Shown here: piece by piece, positions 1-8,666 of the stretch
Layout of the letters: every line of letters begins with the position of its first letter
Numbering within the stretch: position 1 is the stretch's first letter
Assembly (NCBI RefSeq): GCF_029893355.1
Contig: NZ_JARZAI010000004.1
Span: 186,001-250,000 of the forward strand
DNA: 64,000 nucleotides
Direction: 5' to 3'
DNA from: Kitasatospora sp. MAA4
Lineage (GTDB): Bacteria > Actinomycetota > Actinomycetes > Streptomycetales > Streptomycetaceae
Translations under genes and position numbers: made by a program
The notes under the pieces: model-generated
The model's database searches: none
The model's input: only the letters and a program-made list of their open reading frames with translations
Told to the model about the DNA's origin: nothing

Positions 1-345
1 GAAGCGCTCGGCCTCGGCCAGCACGGCCCGGCCCAGACCGCCGCCCTGGCGGTCCGGCCGCACCGAGAACATCCCGAAGTACGCCCGCTCCCCGCGCCGC
101 TCCAGCTGGCAGCAGGCCAGCAGCTCCCCCGCCCGCTCGGCCAGCAGCACCCGGCTGTGCGGGCGCGCGAGCAGCTCGCTGACGGCCTCCGGGTCGGTGC
201 GCTGCCCGTCCAGCAGGTGCGCCTCGGTGGTCCAACCGACCTTGCTCGCCTCCCCGCGATAGGCGGACTCGACGAGCGCGACGAGCGCCTCGGTGTCGCT
301 CCCGGTCGCGGGGCGGAAACTCAGGACGGCGGCGGACGGTTCCAT
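1..345 (-). CDS. GNAT family N-acetyltransferase (partial, 3' end off window)
   Basis: The ATG lies at 343-345 and the frame stays open to the window edge, giving 115 codons of a GNAT-type acetyltransferase. The visible C-terminal part reads YFGMFSVRPDRQGGGLGRAVL, which is the beta4/alpha3 acetyl-CoA pyrophosphate-binding loop (Q/R-x-x-G-x-G). Such enzymes move an acetyl group from acetyl-CoA to an amine, and the substrate cannot be told from this. It is divergent from the secreted protein at 500, with about 150 bases between them. The C-terminus is outside the window, so length and family branch are unknown. Confidence 0.8.
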   Translation of the reverse strand, partial: MEPSAAVLSFRPATGSDTEALVALVESAYRGEASKVGWTTEAHLLDGQRTDPEAVSELLARPHSRVLLAERAGELLACCQLERRGERAYFGMFSVRPDRQGGGLGRAVLAEAERF

Positions 346-499
346 GCGGTACTCCAAACAGGCGAACGAAGCTCTCCCATGCATGCTGCCACAGCCGGGC
401 CACGCCCCCGGATGGCCCACGAAATGGCCGGTTTCCGAACCCCGCACGCCAGGATGAGGGGATGCCCGTCCACTTCGCCCACCGGGGGATCCGACCGTC

Positions 500-1597
500 A
501 TGCACCCGCGCGCCTTCGCGATTCTCACCGCGTTCCTGCTCGGGGCTCTGGGCCTCGGCGCGGTGGCCGTCACCCAGTGGGTCCCGGCGCCCGCCGTCAC
601 GGCCGGCGCCGGCGGCAGGACCGTCCAGGGCGCGGCGGCGGCCGGCTCGCCCTCGCCCACCGGGGACCCGGCGGTGTGGACCCGCAGTACGCTGCGCAAC
701 AAGCTGATGGCCGAGATGGCCGCCACCGACCCCGGGGTCGCGCTGGCCGACCTGGACCGGATCACCAAGAAGGACCCGTACACCGTCCGCTTCTGCCACC
801 CCGTGGCGCACGAGCTGGGCCACGCCGCCGTCAAGCGCTACGACCGCGACTTCGCCAAGGTGATCTCCTTCCCGCACGACACCTGTGCGGCCGGCTACCT
901 GCACGGCGCGGTCGAGGAGATGCTGGCCACCTCCACCGACCCCGGCACCGACCTGCTCAAGCTCTGCGCTCCCGAGCTGCGCGGCCCGTGCGTCCACGGA
1001 GTGGGCCACGGCACGATGTTCGTCGCCAAGCAGGACGTGCCGACGGCGCGCGGGCTGTGCAACAGCTTCAGCAGCGACCACCTGCGGATCACCTGCTCCG
1101 AGGGCCTGTTCATGCAGCTCTTCGGCCCCGACGAGGAGGACGAGAACGCCAAGGCGCAGCTGCCCGCCGACAAGCTCGCCCAGGAGCCGCTCTACCCCTG
1201 CCCGGAGCAGCCGGCGCTCTTCCAGTCCGCCTGCTACTTCTACGCCCCGACCTTCTTCCTCAGCTCGCACGACTACCCCGACCACCCCGAGGTCTACGCC
1301 CAGGCGCTGAAGTGGTGCCTGGCCGGGCAGGCGACCGGCGGTGCCAACGACTGCAGCCGGGGCGTCGGCTCGCGGACCATGAAGTACAACCTGGACCGCG
1401 AGGACTGGGTGGGCCAGCAGTGCGCCACGGCCGCCGACGGCTGGCAGCGCAAGGCCTGCGCCGAGGGCATGGTCAGCTACTACACGGTCAACTACACCGA
1501 CAGCGGCGCGGCCGGCCGGCTCTGCGCCAAGCTGACCAACGCCGAGATCGCCCGCGACTGCCGCTCCGCCGCCGGGCTCTCCGCCTCGCTCGACTAG
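500..1597 (+). CDS. Secreted Cys-rich repeat protein with HELGH motif, function unknown
   Basis: The protein has 365 residues. Residues 4-27 form a hydrophobic signal-type segment, followed by an Ala/Gly/Pro-rich stretch to about 57, so export is likely. The mature part holds 14 cysteines. From residue 129 on it shows about six imperfect 35-46-residue units, each with a Cys followed 8-12 residues later by a second Cys and a small G motif (CAAGYLHG, CVHGVGHG, CSEGLF, CSRGVG, CAEGMV). Residues 104-108 read HELGH, which fits the HExxH zinc-peptidase pattern, but it could equally belong to the His/Gly repeat pattern. No family name is assigned. It looks monocistronic. Confidence 0.75.
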   Translation: MHPRAFAILTAFLLGALGLGAVAVTQWVPAPAVTAGAGGRTVQGAAAAGSPSPTGDPAVWTRSTLRNKLMAEMAATDPGVALADLDRITKKDPYTVRFCHPVAHELGHAAVKRYDRDFAKVISFPHDTCAAGYLHGAVEEMLATSTDPGTDLLKLCAPELRGPCVHGVGHGTMFVAKQDVPTARGLCNSFSSDHLRITCSEGLFMQLFGPDEEDENAKAQLPADKLAQEPLYPCPEQPALFQSACYFYAPTFFLSSHDYPDHPEVYAQALKWCLAGQATGGANDCSRGVGSRTMKYNLDREDWVGQQCATAADGWQRKACAEGMVSYYTVNYTDSGAAGRLCAKLTNAEIARDCRSAAGLSASLD

Positions 1598-1666
1598 CGC
1601 CGGCATCCGATGATGGAGAGAAGCCATTTCGGGCCACCCGGGGGGGAGGAATCGAGGTGAGGACAG

Positions 1667-1915
1667 ATGCCGACCTTCATGGATGTCCACCGCAACATGA
1701 CCGGCATCACGGCGGAGCAGCTCAAGGCCGCGCACCAGGCTGATCTCGACATCGAGTCGGCCGAGCGCGTGCACTTCGAGCACGCCTGGGCGGATCCGGC
1801 CTCCGGGTCGGTGTTCTGCCTGTCGAACGGCCCCTCGCGCGAGGCCGTGCAGCGCGTGCACGAGCAGGCCGGGCACCCGGCCGACGAGATCTACGAGGTC
1901 GGCTTCGAGATCTAG
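1667..1915 (+). CDS. SCO4226-family nickel-binding protein (DUF4242)
   Basis: This 82-residue cytosolic protein closely resembles the Streptomyces coelicolor SCO4226 family as I remember it: N-terminus MPTFMDVHRNM, a central FEHAWADP segment, and a C-terminus with HPADEIYEV. SCO4226 is described as a small ferredoxin-like dimer that binds nickel, and its physiological role is not settled. A purine-rich ribosome-binding site (GGGGGGAGG) lies upstream of the ATG. The urease operon 11 kb away is the only other obvious nickel user in the window; a link between them is speculation. Confidence 0.85.
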   Translation: MPTFMDVHRNMTGITAEQLKAAHQADLDIESAERVHFEHAWADPASGSVFCLSNGPSREAVQRVHEQAGHPADEIYEVGFEI

Positions 1916-1945
1916 GTGTACTGACACACACGTACGATCTCCCCC

Positions 1946-3385
1946 ATGTCCGAGCACTTCCGCGAAGCCGCCCACGCCACCGCCGACCTGGTCGCCGACT
2001 ACCTCCAGGGGGTACCCGGGGGCCCGGTCTGGCAGCCGATGGACCCGGCCGCCCGCCGGGCCCTGCTGGACGCGCCGCTGCCCGCCGAGGGACGCGGGCT
2101 GGCGGAGCTGCTGGAGGTGATCGGCGGGCAGGTGATGCCGGCGCCGATGGGCAACGGGCATCCGCGGTTCTTCGGCTGGGTCAACTCGGCGCCGGCACCC
2201 GCCGGGGTGCTCGCCACGCTGGCCGCCGCCGCGATGAATCCCAGCTCGGCGGGTGGCGACCACGCCGACGTGCACCTGGAACGGGCGGTGGTGCGCTGGA
2301 TCGCCGAGCTGGTGGGCTTCCCGCACCTGGCCGGCGGCGGGCTGCTGACCTCGGGCACCTCGATGGCCACCATCGTCTGCCTGGCCGCCGCCCGCGGTCG
2401 GGCCGCCGCCCGGATCGGCCACGACGTGCGGGCCGACGGCCTGGCGGGCCTGCCCCCGCTGGTCGGCTACGTCACCGGCGAGACGCACTCCTGCGTGCGC
2501 AAGGCCGCCGAGCTGCTGGGGCTGGGCAGCCGGCAGCTGCGCACGGTCGCCACCGACTCCGAGGGCCGGCTCGACCCGGCCGCGCTGCGCGCCGCGGTCG
2601 CCGCCGACCGGGCGGCCGGGCTGCTGCCGTTCCTGGTGGTGGCCTCGGCCGGGACGGTGAACACCGGCGCGGTGGACCGCTTCGAGCCGATCGCCGACCT
2701 CTGCGCCGAGCAGGAGCTGTGGCTGCACGTCGACGGCGCGTACGGCGCCTTCGGCGTGCTGGACCCCGCCATCGCGCACCGCTACGCGGGCCTGGAGCGC
2801 GCCGACTCGCTCGCGCTGGACCCGCACAAGTGGCTGGGCGTGCCGGTGGACTGCGGCTGTGCGCTGGTGCGCGACGCCGAGCAGCTGCGCGCCACCTTCA
2901 GCCTGGTCCCCTCGTACCTGCGCGACGAGGAGGCCGGCGGCCTCGGCTGGTTCTCCGAGTACGGCACCGAGCAGACCCGCCCGTTCCGCTCGCTCAAGGT
3001 CTGGGCCACCATCGCGCACCGCGGCCGGGACGGCATCGCCGCCGACATCGCGCACTGCACCCGGCTGGCCCGCCGGCTCGGCGAGCTGGTCGAGGCCGAT
3101 CCGCAACTGGAGCTGCTGGCCCCGGTGGAGACCTCGATCGTCGCGTTCCGGGCCCGCCCGGCCGGGCTGGACGAGGACGCCCTCAACGCGCTCAACCAGG
3201 CGCTGCCACTGGCCGTCCAGCGGCGCGGGCAGACGTTCGTCACCGGGACGGTGCTGGCGGGCCGCGAGGCCGTCCGGGCCTGCCTGCTGAACGCCACCAC
3301 CACCGAGGCGGACCTCGCCGTCCTGCTCGCGGAGGTGCGGTCGGCCGCCGACGAACTAACAGCTGAACTGAGTACCCGTCAGTAG
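1946..3385 (+). CDS. PLP-dependent group II amino acid decarboxylase
   Basis: The 479-residue product has the layout of group II pyridoxal-phosphate decarboxylases (aromatic amino acid, diaminobutyrate or glutamate-like). Visible motifs are the substrate-side GNGHPRFFGWVN near residue 72, GGLLTSGTSMA near 131, HVDGAYGAFG near 260 (the Asp pairs with the PLP ring nitrogen), and DPHKWLG, in which Lys295 should form the Schiff base. It would remove CO2 from an L-amino acid or act as a related aldehyde synthase; the sequence does not fix the substrate. The start is 30 bases after the preceding stop, so co-transcription with the nickel-binding protein is possible. Confidence 0.85.
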   Translation: MSEHFREAAHATADLVADYLQGVPGGPVWQPMDPAARRALLDAPLPAEGRGLAELLEVIGGQVMPAPMGNGHPRFFGWVNSAPAPAGVLATLAAAAMNPSSAGGDHADVHLERAVVRWIAELVGFPHLAGGGLLTSGTSMATIVCLAAARGRAAARIGHDVRADGLAGLPPLVGYVTGETHSCVRKAAELLGLGSRQLRTVATDSEGRLDPAALRAAVAADRAAGLLPFLVVASAGTVNTGAVDRFEPIADLCAEQELWLHVDGAYGAFGVLDPAIAHRYAGLERADSLALDPHKWLGVPVDCGCALVRDAEQLRATFSLVPSYLRDEEAGGLGWFSEYGTEQTRPFRSLKVWATIAHRGRDGIAADIAHCTRLARRLGELVEADPQLELLAPVETSIVAFRARPAGLDEDALNALNQALPLAVQRRGQTFVTGTVLAGREAVRACLLNATTTEADLAVLLAEVRSAADELTAELSTRQ

Positions 3386-3468
3386 TCCATCGCACAACAA
3401 CGAAGACATTAACCGGCCGGTCACAAGGCATTCGTGATCGTGAAACACCCGTCGGGCATCGTGAAGAC

Positions 3469-4854
3469 ATGACTGAGCTTCCTGTGCCCTTCCAGCCCAA
3501 CCAGCATCCCTCGCGGGCCCAGCGCCGCAGCAGAGCAGACCGGTGGCGGCGCGACGCCGTCGAGATCGCCGCGGTCTTCCTGGCGGTGGCCGCCACCGAC
3601 CTGGTGTCCGACGTGGTGGTGCACGGCCACGACGGTCGGATGGTGCTGGCCGCCTCGGCCCTCGCCCTGGTCGCCACAGCGGTGTTCCACTCCTGGTGGG
3701 AACACCGCCATCCGCACGGGCCACCGGGCCCGGAGCCGGCCGCACCCGAGTCCGCGGAGTCGGGTGCGGCGCTGCCGCCCGCCGACACCACGCTCTGGCG
3801 GCTGCGCGCCACCGTTTCGGACGCCCCCGGCAGCCTGGCCACGGTCTGCGTCGCGCTCGCCGAGCTGCGGGTCAGCATCATCTCGCTGCAGACCCACCCG
3901 CTGCCCGAAGCCACTGTCGACGAGTTCCTGCTGCGCGCCCCGCGTGCGCTCCCGCGCGCCGCGCTGGCCGGCGCGGTGGCCCGGGCCGGTGGGCGGGAGA
4001 TCTGGACCGACCCGGCCGACGCCCACGACCTGGTGGACCTGCCCGCCCACGTGCTGGCACTGGCCACCCGGACCGCGCTGGACGCCGCCGAACTGCCGGT
4101 CGCCCTGCGCAAGCTCTTCGGCCAGTGCACGATCCGCCAGTTCCCGGCCGCCGCAGGGCAGGCGGACGCGCCGAGCCTGGACGGCCACCTGATGCGGCTG
4201 CCGATGCCCTCCGGCGAGCTCGTCGAGCTCTCCCGGCCCCATCTGCCGTTCACCCCGACCGAGTTCGCCCGCGCCAAGGCGCTGGTCGAGCTGGACGCGG
4301 TGCTCGGCCCGCGGGTCCCGCAGGTCGCCACCCGGCTGAGCCTGCCGGCCGGCACCGACCTCACCGTGCGGCGCGCCGACCCGTCCGACAAGGCCGAGGC
4401 GCTGGCCATGCACCGGCGCTGCTCCAGCAGCACGCTGCGCCAGCGCTACCACGGCCCGGTGGCCGACGCGGACCGCTACCTGGACCACCTGCTCGACGCC
4501 CGGCACGGCCAGACGCTGGCCGTGCAGAGCGCCGACGGGCGGATCGTCGCGCTGGCCCACCTGATGTGGGACAGCGACAGCGCGGAGCTGGCCGTCCTGG
4601 TCGAGGACGGCTGGCAGCGCCGGGGCCTGGGCCTGGACCTGTTGCGCCGGATGGCGGCGCTGGCGGCCGAGGCGGGCGTCGGCACCGTCTACGCGGTCAC
4701 CCAGGCCGCCAACACCGCGCTGATCGGGGCGATGCGCCGGCTGGCCATCCCGCTGGACTACCAGGTGGAGGACGGCACCCTGGTGATCACCGCCCACCTG
4801 GCGGGCGCCGTCGAGCAGTTGCCGAGCCCCTGGCCCGCGGTCCCCGGTCGTTAG
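3469..4854 (+). CDS. Membrane-anchored ACT-GNAT fusion acetyltransferase
   Basis: The 461-residue protein has three parts. Residues 30-75 contain two hydrophobic helices separated by VVHGHDGR, suggesting a membrane anchor. Residues 109-180 look like an ACT domain (TVSDAPGSLATVCVALAELRV), a fold that usually binds small ligands such as amino acids. Residues 285-445 form a GNAT domain with VLVEDGWQRRGLGLDLL as the acetyl-CoA loop. A ligand-regulated acetyltransferase is a reasonable inference. Neither substrate nor ligand can be named. It stands alone between the decarboxylase and murT. Confidence 0.75.
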   Translation: MTELPVPFQPNQHPSRAQRRSRADRWRRDAVEIAAVFLAVAATDLVSDVVVHGHDGRMVLAASALALVATAVFHSWWEHRHPHGPPGPEPAAPESAESGAALPPADTTLWRLRATVSDAPGSLATVCVALAELRVSIISLQTHPLPEATVDEFLLRAPRALPRAALAGAVARAGGREIWTDPADAHDLVDLPAHVLALATRTALDAAELPVALRKLFGQCTIRQFPAAAGQADAPSLDGHLMRLPMPSGELVELSRPHLPFTPTEFARAKALVELDAVLGPRVPQVATRLSLPAGTDLTVRRADPSDKAEALAMHRRCSSSTLRQRYHGPVADADRYLDHLLDARHGQTLAVQSADGRIVALAHLMWDSDSAELAVLVEDGWQRRGLGLDLLRRMAALAAEAGVGTVYAVTQAANTALIGAMRRLAIPLDYQVEDGTLVITAHLAGAVEQLPSPWPAVPGR

Positions 4855-4966
4855 GGCGTGTCCCGACGGTCCCCGGGCAGCCGAAGCCGGTTGTCCAGGG
4901 GCCGTCAGGGCGTTGACCGCGTACGACAGCATGGGGGCGTGGCTCGGCCTGCTCCGGACAAGCCGT

Positions 4967-4972
4967 TAGGCT
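4967..4972 (+). promoter_or_regulatory. Possible -10 element for murT-gatD
   Basis: TAGGCT fits the TANNNT -10 pattern of the principal Streptomyces sigma factor and lies about 75 bases upstream of murT. No convincing -35 hexamer is seen at 17-18 bases, so this is tentative. Confidence 0.3.
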
Positions 4973-5044
4973 GACCCCGTCCCCGCCGCCCAGCGGCCCG
5001 ACCAGGCCAAGGGGGGTCGTCAGCAACAGGAGGAACCCCTGAGC

Positions 5045-6313
5045 ATGCCAGGCACCGGATCGGAGGCCGCAGCGCCCGGCGCGCGCGACTCCTCACTTCC
5101 CGCTCGCAGCAAGCTCGCCGTCACCGCGGGCAAGGTGGCCGCTGCCGCCTCCCGGTCGGTCGGCCGCGGCAGTGGCTCGGTGATCGGCGGCAAGGTCGCC
5201 CTCAAGCTGGACCCCGACCTGCTCGCCCGGCTCGCCGACCACCTGGACGTCGTCCTGGTCAGCGCGACCAACGGCAAGACCACCACCACCCGCCTGATCG
5301 CCGAGGCGCTGCGCGCCGCCGGTCCCGTGGTCTCCAACGCGCTCGGCGCCAACATGCCGGCCGGCATCACCGCCGCCCTGGCCGGCGGCAGCGACGCCCG
5401 CTACGGCGTGATCGAGGTGGACGAGAAGTACCTGGCCGGCGTGGCACGCGACACCAGCCCCAAGGCCATAGCGCTGCTCAACCTCTCGCGCGACCAGCTG
5501 GACCGGGCCGCCGAGACCCGGATGATGGCCGAGAAGTGGCGCGAGGGCCTTCAGGACACCGACGCCGTGATCATCGCCAACGCGGACGACCCGCTGGTGA
5601 CCTGGGCCGCGTCCTCCTGCCGCCGGGTGGTCTGGGTGGCCGCCGGGCAGGCCTGGAAGGAGGACGCCTGGTCGTGCCCGTCCTGCGGCGGCGTGATGCA
5701 GCGCCCCGGCGACGACTGGTACTGCCAGGAGTGCGGCTTCCGCCGTCCGCAGCCGCACTGGGCCCTGCAGGGCGCCCACGTGGTGGACCCGAACGGCGCC
5801 GCGTGGCCGATCCAGCTCCAGCTGCCCGGCCGCGCCAACCTGGCCAACGCGACCAGCTCGGCCGCCGTGGCCGCGGTCTTCGGCGTCCCGCCGCAGGTCG
5901 CCCTGGAGCGCATGCAGTCGGTGTCCGCCGTGGCGGGCCGCTACGACGTGGTCTCCTACCAGGGCCGCGACGTGCGGCTGCTGCTGGCCAAGAACCCGGC
6001 CGGCTGGCTGGAGACCTTCTCGCTGATCGACGGACCGCCGGCGCCGGTGATCCTCTCGGTGAACGCGATGGACGCCGACGGCACCGACACCTCCTGGCTC
6101 TGGGACGTCGACTACGAGCGACTCGCCGGGCACCCGGTCTTCGTGATGGGCCAGCGCAAGCTGGACCTGGCGGTCCGTCTGGAGGTGGCCGGCCTGCAGT
6201 TCCACGTGGTCGACTCGCTGGCCGACGCCGTCCGGATGGCCCCGCCCGGCCGTATCGAGGCGATCGCCAACTACACCGCCTTCCAGCAGCTGCGCAAGGT
6301 GGTGGCTGGCTGA
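5045..6313 (+). CDS. murT: Lipid II isoglutaminyl synthase, MurT subunit
   Basis: MurT is a Mur-ligase-like ATPase that activates the alpha-carboxyl of D-glutamate in the lipid II stem peptide, so that its partner GatD can supply ammonia and amidate it to D-isoglutamine. The 422-residue sequence shows the Mur ATP site SATNGKTTTTRLI (residues 73-85), the ENE-like region IEVDEKYL, an inserted four-Cys zinc ribbon (CPSC ... CQEC, about 210-233), and a C-terminal DUF1727-type domain. AGGAGG precedes the start. The stop overlaps gatD as TGATG, the usual murT-gatD arrangement. It acts at the cytosolic face of the membrane. Confidence 0.93.
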   Translation: MPGTGSEAAAPGARDSSLPARSKLAVTAGKVAAAASRSVGRGSGSVIGGKVALKLDPDLLARLADHLDVVLVSATNGKTTTTRLIAEALRAAGPVVSNALGANMPAGITAALAGGSDARYGVIEVDEKYLAGVARDTSPKAIALLNLSRDQLDRAAETRMMAEKWREGLQDTDAVIIANADDPLVTWAASSCRRVVWVAAGQAWKEDAWSCPSCGGVMQRPGDDWYCQECGFRRPQPHWALQGAHVVDPNGAAWPIQLQLPGRANLANATSSAAVAAVFGVPPQVALERMQSVSAVAGRYDVVSYQGRDVRLLLAKNPAGWLETFSLIDGPPAPVILSVNAMDADGTDTSWLWDVDYERLAGHPVFVMGQRKLDLAVRLEVAGLQFHVVDSLADAVRMAPPGRIEAIANYTAFQQLRKVVAG

Positions 6314-7161
6314 TGACGATGCCCCCGCCGCCCGGCTACAACCCGCAGCAGCAGCAACAGCTGCAACAACAACAGCAGTACCAGCAGCACCAGCAGCAGC
6401 AATACGGAAGGCCCTCTCGGATGAGCGACAGCAGCCTGCGGCTGGTCTGGATCTACCCGGACCTGCTGAGCACCTACGGCGACCGCGGCAACGCCCTGGT
6501 CCTGGAGCGCCGGGCGCGCCAGCGCGGCCTGGCCGTGTCGCGGATCGACGTCCGCTCCGACCAGCCGGTGCCGACCAGCGGCGACATCTACCTGATCGGC
6601 GGCGGCGAGGACCGGCCGCAGCGCCTGGCCGCCGAGCGGCTGCGCCAGGACTCGGGCCTGGCCCGGGCCGTGGACAACGGCGCGATCGTCTTCTCGGTCT
6701 GCGCCGGCTACCAGATCCTGGGCCACGAGTTCATCAACGACCTCGGCCAGCGCGAGCCGGGCCTGGGCCTGCTCGACGTCTGGAGCACCCGCGGCGAGGG
6801 CGCCCGCAGTGTCGGCGACGTGCTCGCCGAGCCGGACCCGCGCCTGGGCCTGCCCACGCTGACCGGCTTCGAGAACCACCAGGGCGTCACGCACCTGGGC
6901 CAGGGCGTCTCCCCGCTGGCCACCGTCACCGCCGGCGGCCCGCACGGCGGCGGCAACGGCGACGGCAACGGGACGGAGGGCGCCTGGCGGGACACCGTCT
7001 TCGGCACCTACCTGCACGGCCCGGTGCTGGCCCGCAACCCCGCGGTCGCCGACCTGCTGATCAAGCTGGCGCTGGACGTCAACGCGCTCCCGCCGGCCGA
7101 CACCACCTGGTACGACGCGCTGCGCGCCGAGCGGATCGCGGCCACCGGCCAGCCGGCCTGA
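6313..7161 (+). CDS. gatD: Lipid II isoglutaminyl synthase, GatD glutaminase subunit, with poly-Gln N-terminus
   Basis: GatD is a class I glutamine amidotransferase that hydrolyses glutamine and channels ammonia to MurT. The catalytic Cys is in IVFSVCAGYQILG (Cys130 in this numbering), and the catalytic His in GTYLHGPVL near residue 230. The start at 6313 overlaps the murT stop by one base and gives 282 residues, whose first 36 are Pro/Gln-rich, with about 17 Gln between residues 12 and 30. A second ATG at 6421 (MSDSSLRLVW) begins the conserved fold and follows a GGAAGG-like site. Either start may be used. The Gln tract is an unusual extension of the family. Confidence 0.92.
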   Translation: MTMPPPPGYNPQQQQQLQQQQQYQQHQQQQYGRPSRMSDSSLRLVWIYPDLLSTYGDRGNALVLERRARQRGLAVSRIDVRSDQPVPTSGDIYLIGGGEDRPQRLAAERLRQDSGLARAVDNGAIVFSVCAGYQILGHEFINDLGQREPGLGLLDVWSTRGEGARSVGDVLAEPDPRLGLPTLTGFENHQGVTHLGQGVSPLATVTAGGPHGGGNGDGNGTEGAWRDTVFGTYLHGPVLARNPAVADLLIKLALDVNALPPADTTWYDALRAERIAATGQPA

Positions 7162-7191
7162 CCGTCCGAGCAGTCCCTGGTCCCCGCCCCG

Positions 7192-7220
7192 GATGTCCAC
7201 CATCTGGCGGCGGGGACATC
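7192..7220 (+). terminator. Weak hairpin after gatD
   Basis: GATGTCC (7192-7198) pairs with GGACATC (7214-7220) around a 15-base loop, shortly after the gatD stop. It has no T-run, so termination is only possible. The rest of the 295-base spacer up to pfkA shows a direct repeat ATAAGACAATAAGAC near 7233 and no gene. Confidence 0.3.
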
Positions 7221-7351
7221 TGCACCGCGAAACATAAGACAATAAGACGTGTCGGCTGCACACCCTCCCTCGGCAGCCGGCAGCACACCGCGCGGAGCGT
7301 CGACGACGCCGCCTCCACGCCTGCTCCCACCTGGCCGGAGGCGGGGGCCGC

Positions 7352-7357
7352 TATGAT
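7352..7357 (+). promoter_or_regulatory. Possible -10 element for pfkA
   Basis: TATGAT is a good -10 match about 100 bases upstream of the pfkA ATG. The -35 side (GC-rich, no TTGAC) is poor, so the call is tentative. Confidence 0.3.
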
Positions 7358-7456
7358 CCGGTTCGGGCTGGATGTCCGATTCGGATCACCCTGAACACCT
7401 CGGGTTCCAAGGTGGTAGTCCGGCCGTCCGGTTCTCCTCGGGAGTTGCGAACAACG

Positions 7457-8482
7457 ATGCGTATTGGTGTGCTGACCAGCGGCGGCGACTGCCCCGGCCT
7501 GAACGCCGTGATCCGCTCCGTGGTCCACCGGGGGGTGGTCGACCACGGCGACGAGATCATCGGCTTCCAGGACGGCTGGCGAGGCCTCCTCGAAGGCGTC
7601 CACCGTCCGCTGACCCTCGACTCGGTCAGCGGCATCCTGGCCCAGGGCGGGACGATCCTGGGTTCCTCCCGGGTCCAGCCCAGCCACCTGCGGGACGGGG
7701 TGGAACGGGCCAAGAAGTACTGCGAGGACCTCGGGATCGACGCCGTCATCCCGATCGGCGGCGAGGGCACCCTCAAGGCCGCCAAGCTGATGAGCGACGG
7801 CGGCCTGCCGGTGGTCGGGGTCCCCAAGACCATCGACAACGACATCGCCTGCACCGACGTCACCTTCGGCTTCGACACCGCCGTCTCGGTGGCCACCGAC
7901 GCGCTGGACCGGCTGAAGACCACGGCCGAATCCCACCAGCGGGTCATGGTCGTCGAGTTGATGGGCCGCCACACCGGCTGGATCGCCCTGCACGCCGGAA
8001 TGGCCGCCGGCGCGCACGCGATCGTCGTGCCGGAGCGGCCGTTCCACATCGACAAGCTCACCGAGGTCGTCCGCGAGCGCTTCGACCGCAACAAGAAGTT
8101 CGCGATCGTGGTCTGCGCCGAGGGGGCCAAGCCCGAACCCGGGACCATGCACTGGGAGGAGGGCGTCAAGGACATCTACGGCCACGAGCGCTTCACCGGT
8201 GTCGCCAACCAGCTCTCCCGCGAGCTGGAGCACCGCCTGGGCAAGGAGGCCAAGCCGGTCATCCTCGGCCACACCCAGCGCGGCGGCACCCCCACCGCGT
8301 ACGACAGGGTGCTCGCCACCCGGTTCGGCTGGCACGCGGTGGAGGCCGTCCACAAGGGCGCCTTCGGGCAGATCACCGCCCTGCAGGGCACCCAGATCGT
8401 CCTGGTACCGCTGGCCGAAGCGGTCGCGGACCTGAAGACCGTCCCGCCGGAGCGCTACGTCGAGGCCGAGATGGTCATCTGA
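7457..8482 (+). CDS. pfkA: 6-phosphofructokinase
   Basis: The enzyme phosphorylates fructose 6-phosphate to fructose 1,6-bisphosphate in glycolysis. The start ATG (MRIGVLTSGGDCPGLN) was chosen over an in-frame upstream start at 7412 because it opens exactly at the conserved N-terminus. The product is 341 residues. Key motifs are GGDCPG (9-14), GGEGTL (101-106) and PKTIDNDI (123-130) with the catalytic Asp. Gly at 104 and Lys at 124 (Escherichia coli numbering coincides) mark the mixed group common in actinobacteria. Gly104 favours ATP over pyrophosphate as donor. A strong terminator follows. Confidence 0.95.
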   Translation: MRIGVLTSGGDCPGLNAVIRSVVHRGVVDHGDEIIGFQDGWRGLLEGVHRPLTLDSVSGILAQGGTILGSSRVQPSHLRDGVERAKKYCEDLGIDAVIPIGGEGTLKAAKLMSDGGLPVVGVPKTIDNDIACTDVTFGFDTAVSVATDALDRLKTTAESHQRVMVVELMGRHTGWIALHAGMAAGAHAIVVPERPFHIDKLTEVVRERFDRNKKFAIVVCAEGAKPEPGTMHWEEGVKDIYGHERFTGVANQLSRELEHRLGKEAKPVILGHTQRGGTPTAYDRVLATRFGWHAVEAVHKGAFGQITALQGTQIVLVPLAEAVADLKTVPPERYVEAEMVI

Positions 8483-8498
8483 CCACCGCTTTCCCGGG

Positions 8499-8526
8499 AG
8501 CCCCGCCGTTCGACGGCGGGGCTTTC
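8499..8526 (+). terminator. Intrinsic terminator after pfkA
   Basis: AGCCCCGCCG (8499-8508) and CGGCGGGGCT (8514-8523) form a perfect 10-bp stem with a TTCGA loop, followed by a short TTC tail, 17 bases after the pfkA stop. Confidence 0.85.
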
Positions 8527-8666
8527 GGCTTGCGGTGCTCCGAGAGTGGGGTCGCGCGCAGCGGGCCGACCGGGCGCCCGTAGGGTGGGACCGACGAATG
8601 GGACGAACCGGACCTCGCGGGGCCCGGCCGTCCGCGACCGAACAGATCAGGGAAGCGGGGCCGCCG

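Noticed and set aside
157..1743. 528-codon open frame overlapping the secreted repeat protein
   Set aside because: It is a shadow of the gene at 500-1597 in another frame, rich in Arg/Ala/Pro/Gly, with no ribosome-binding site and no family motif.
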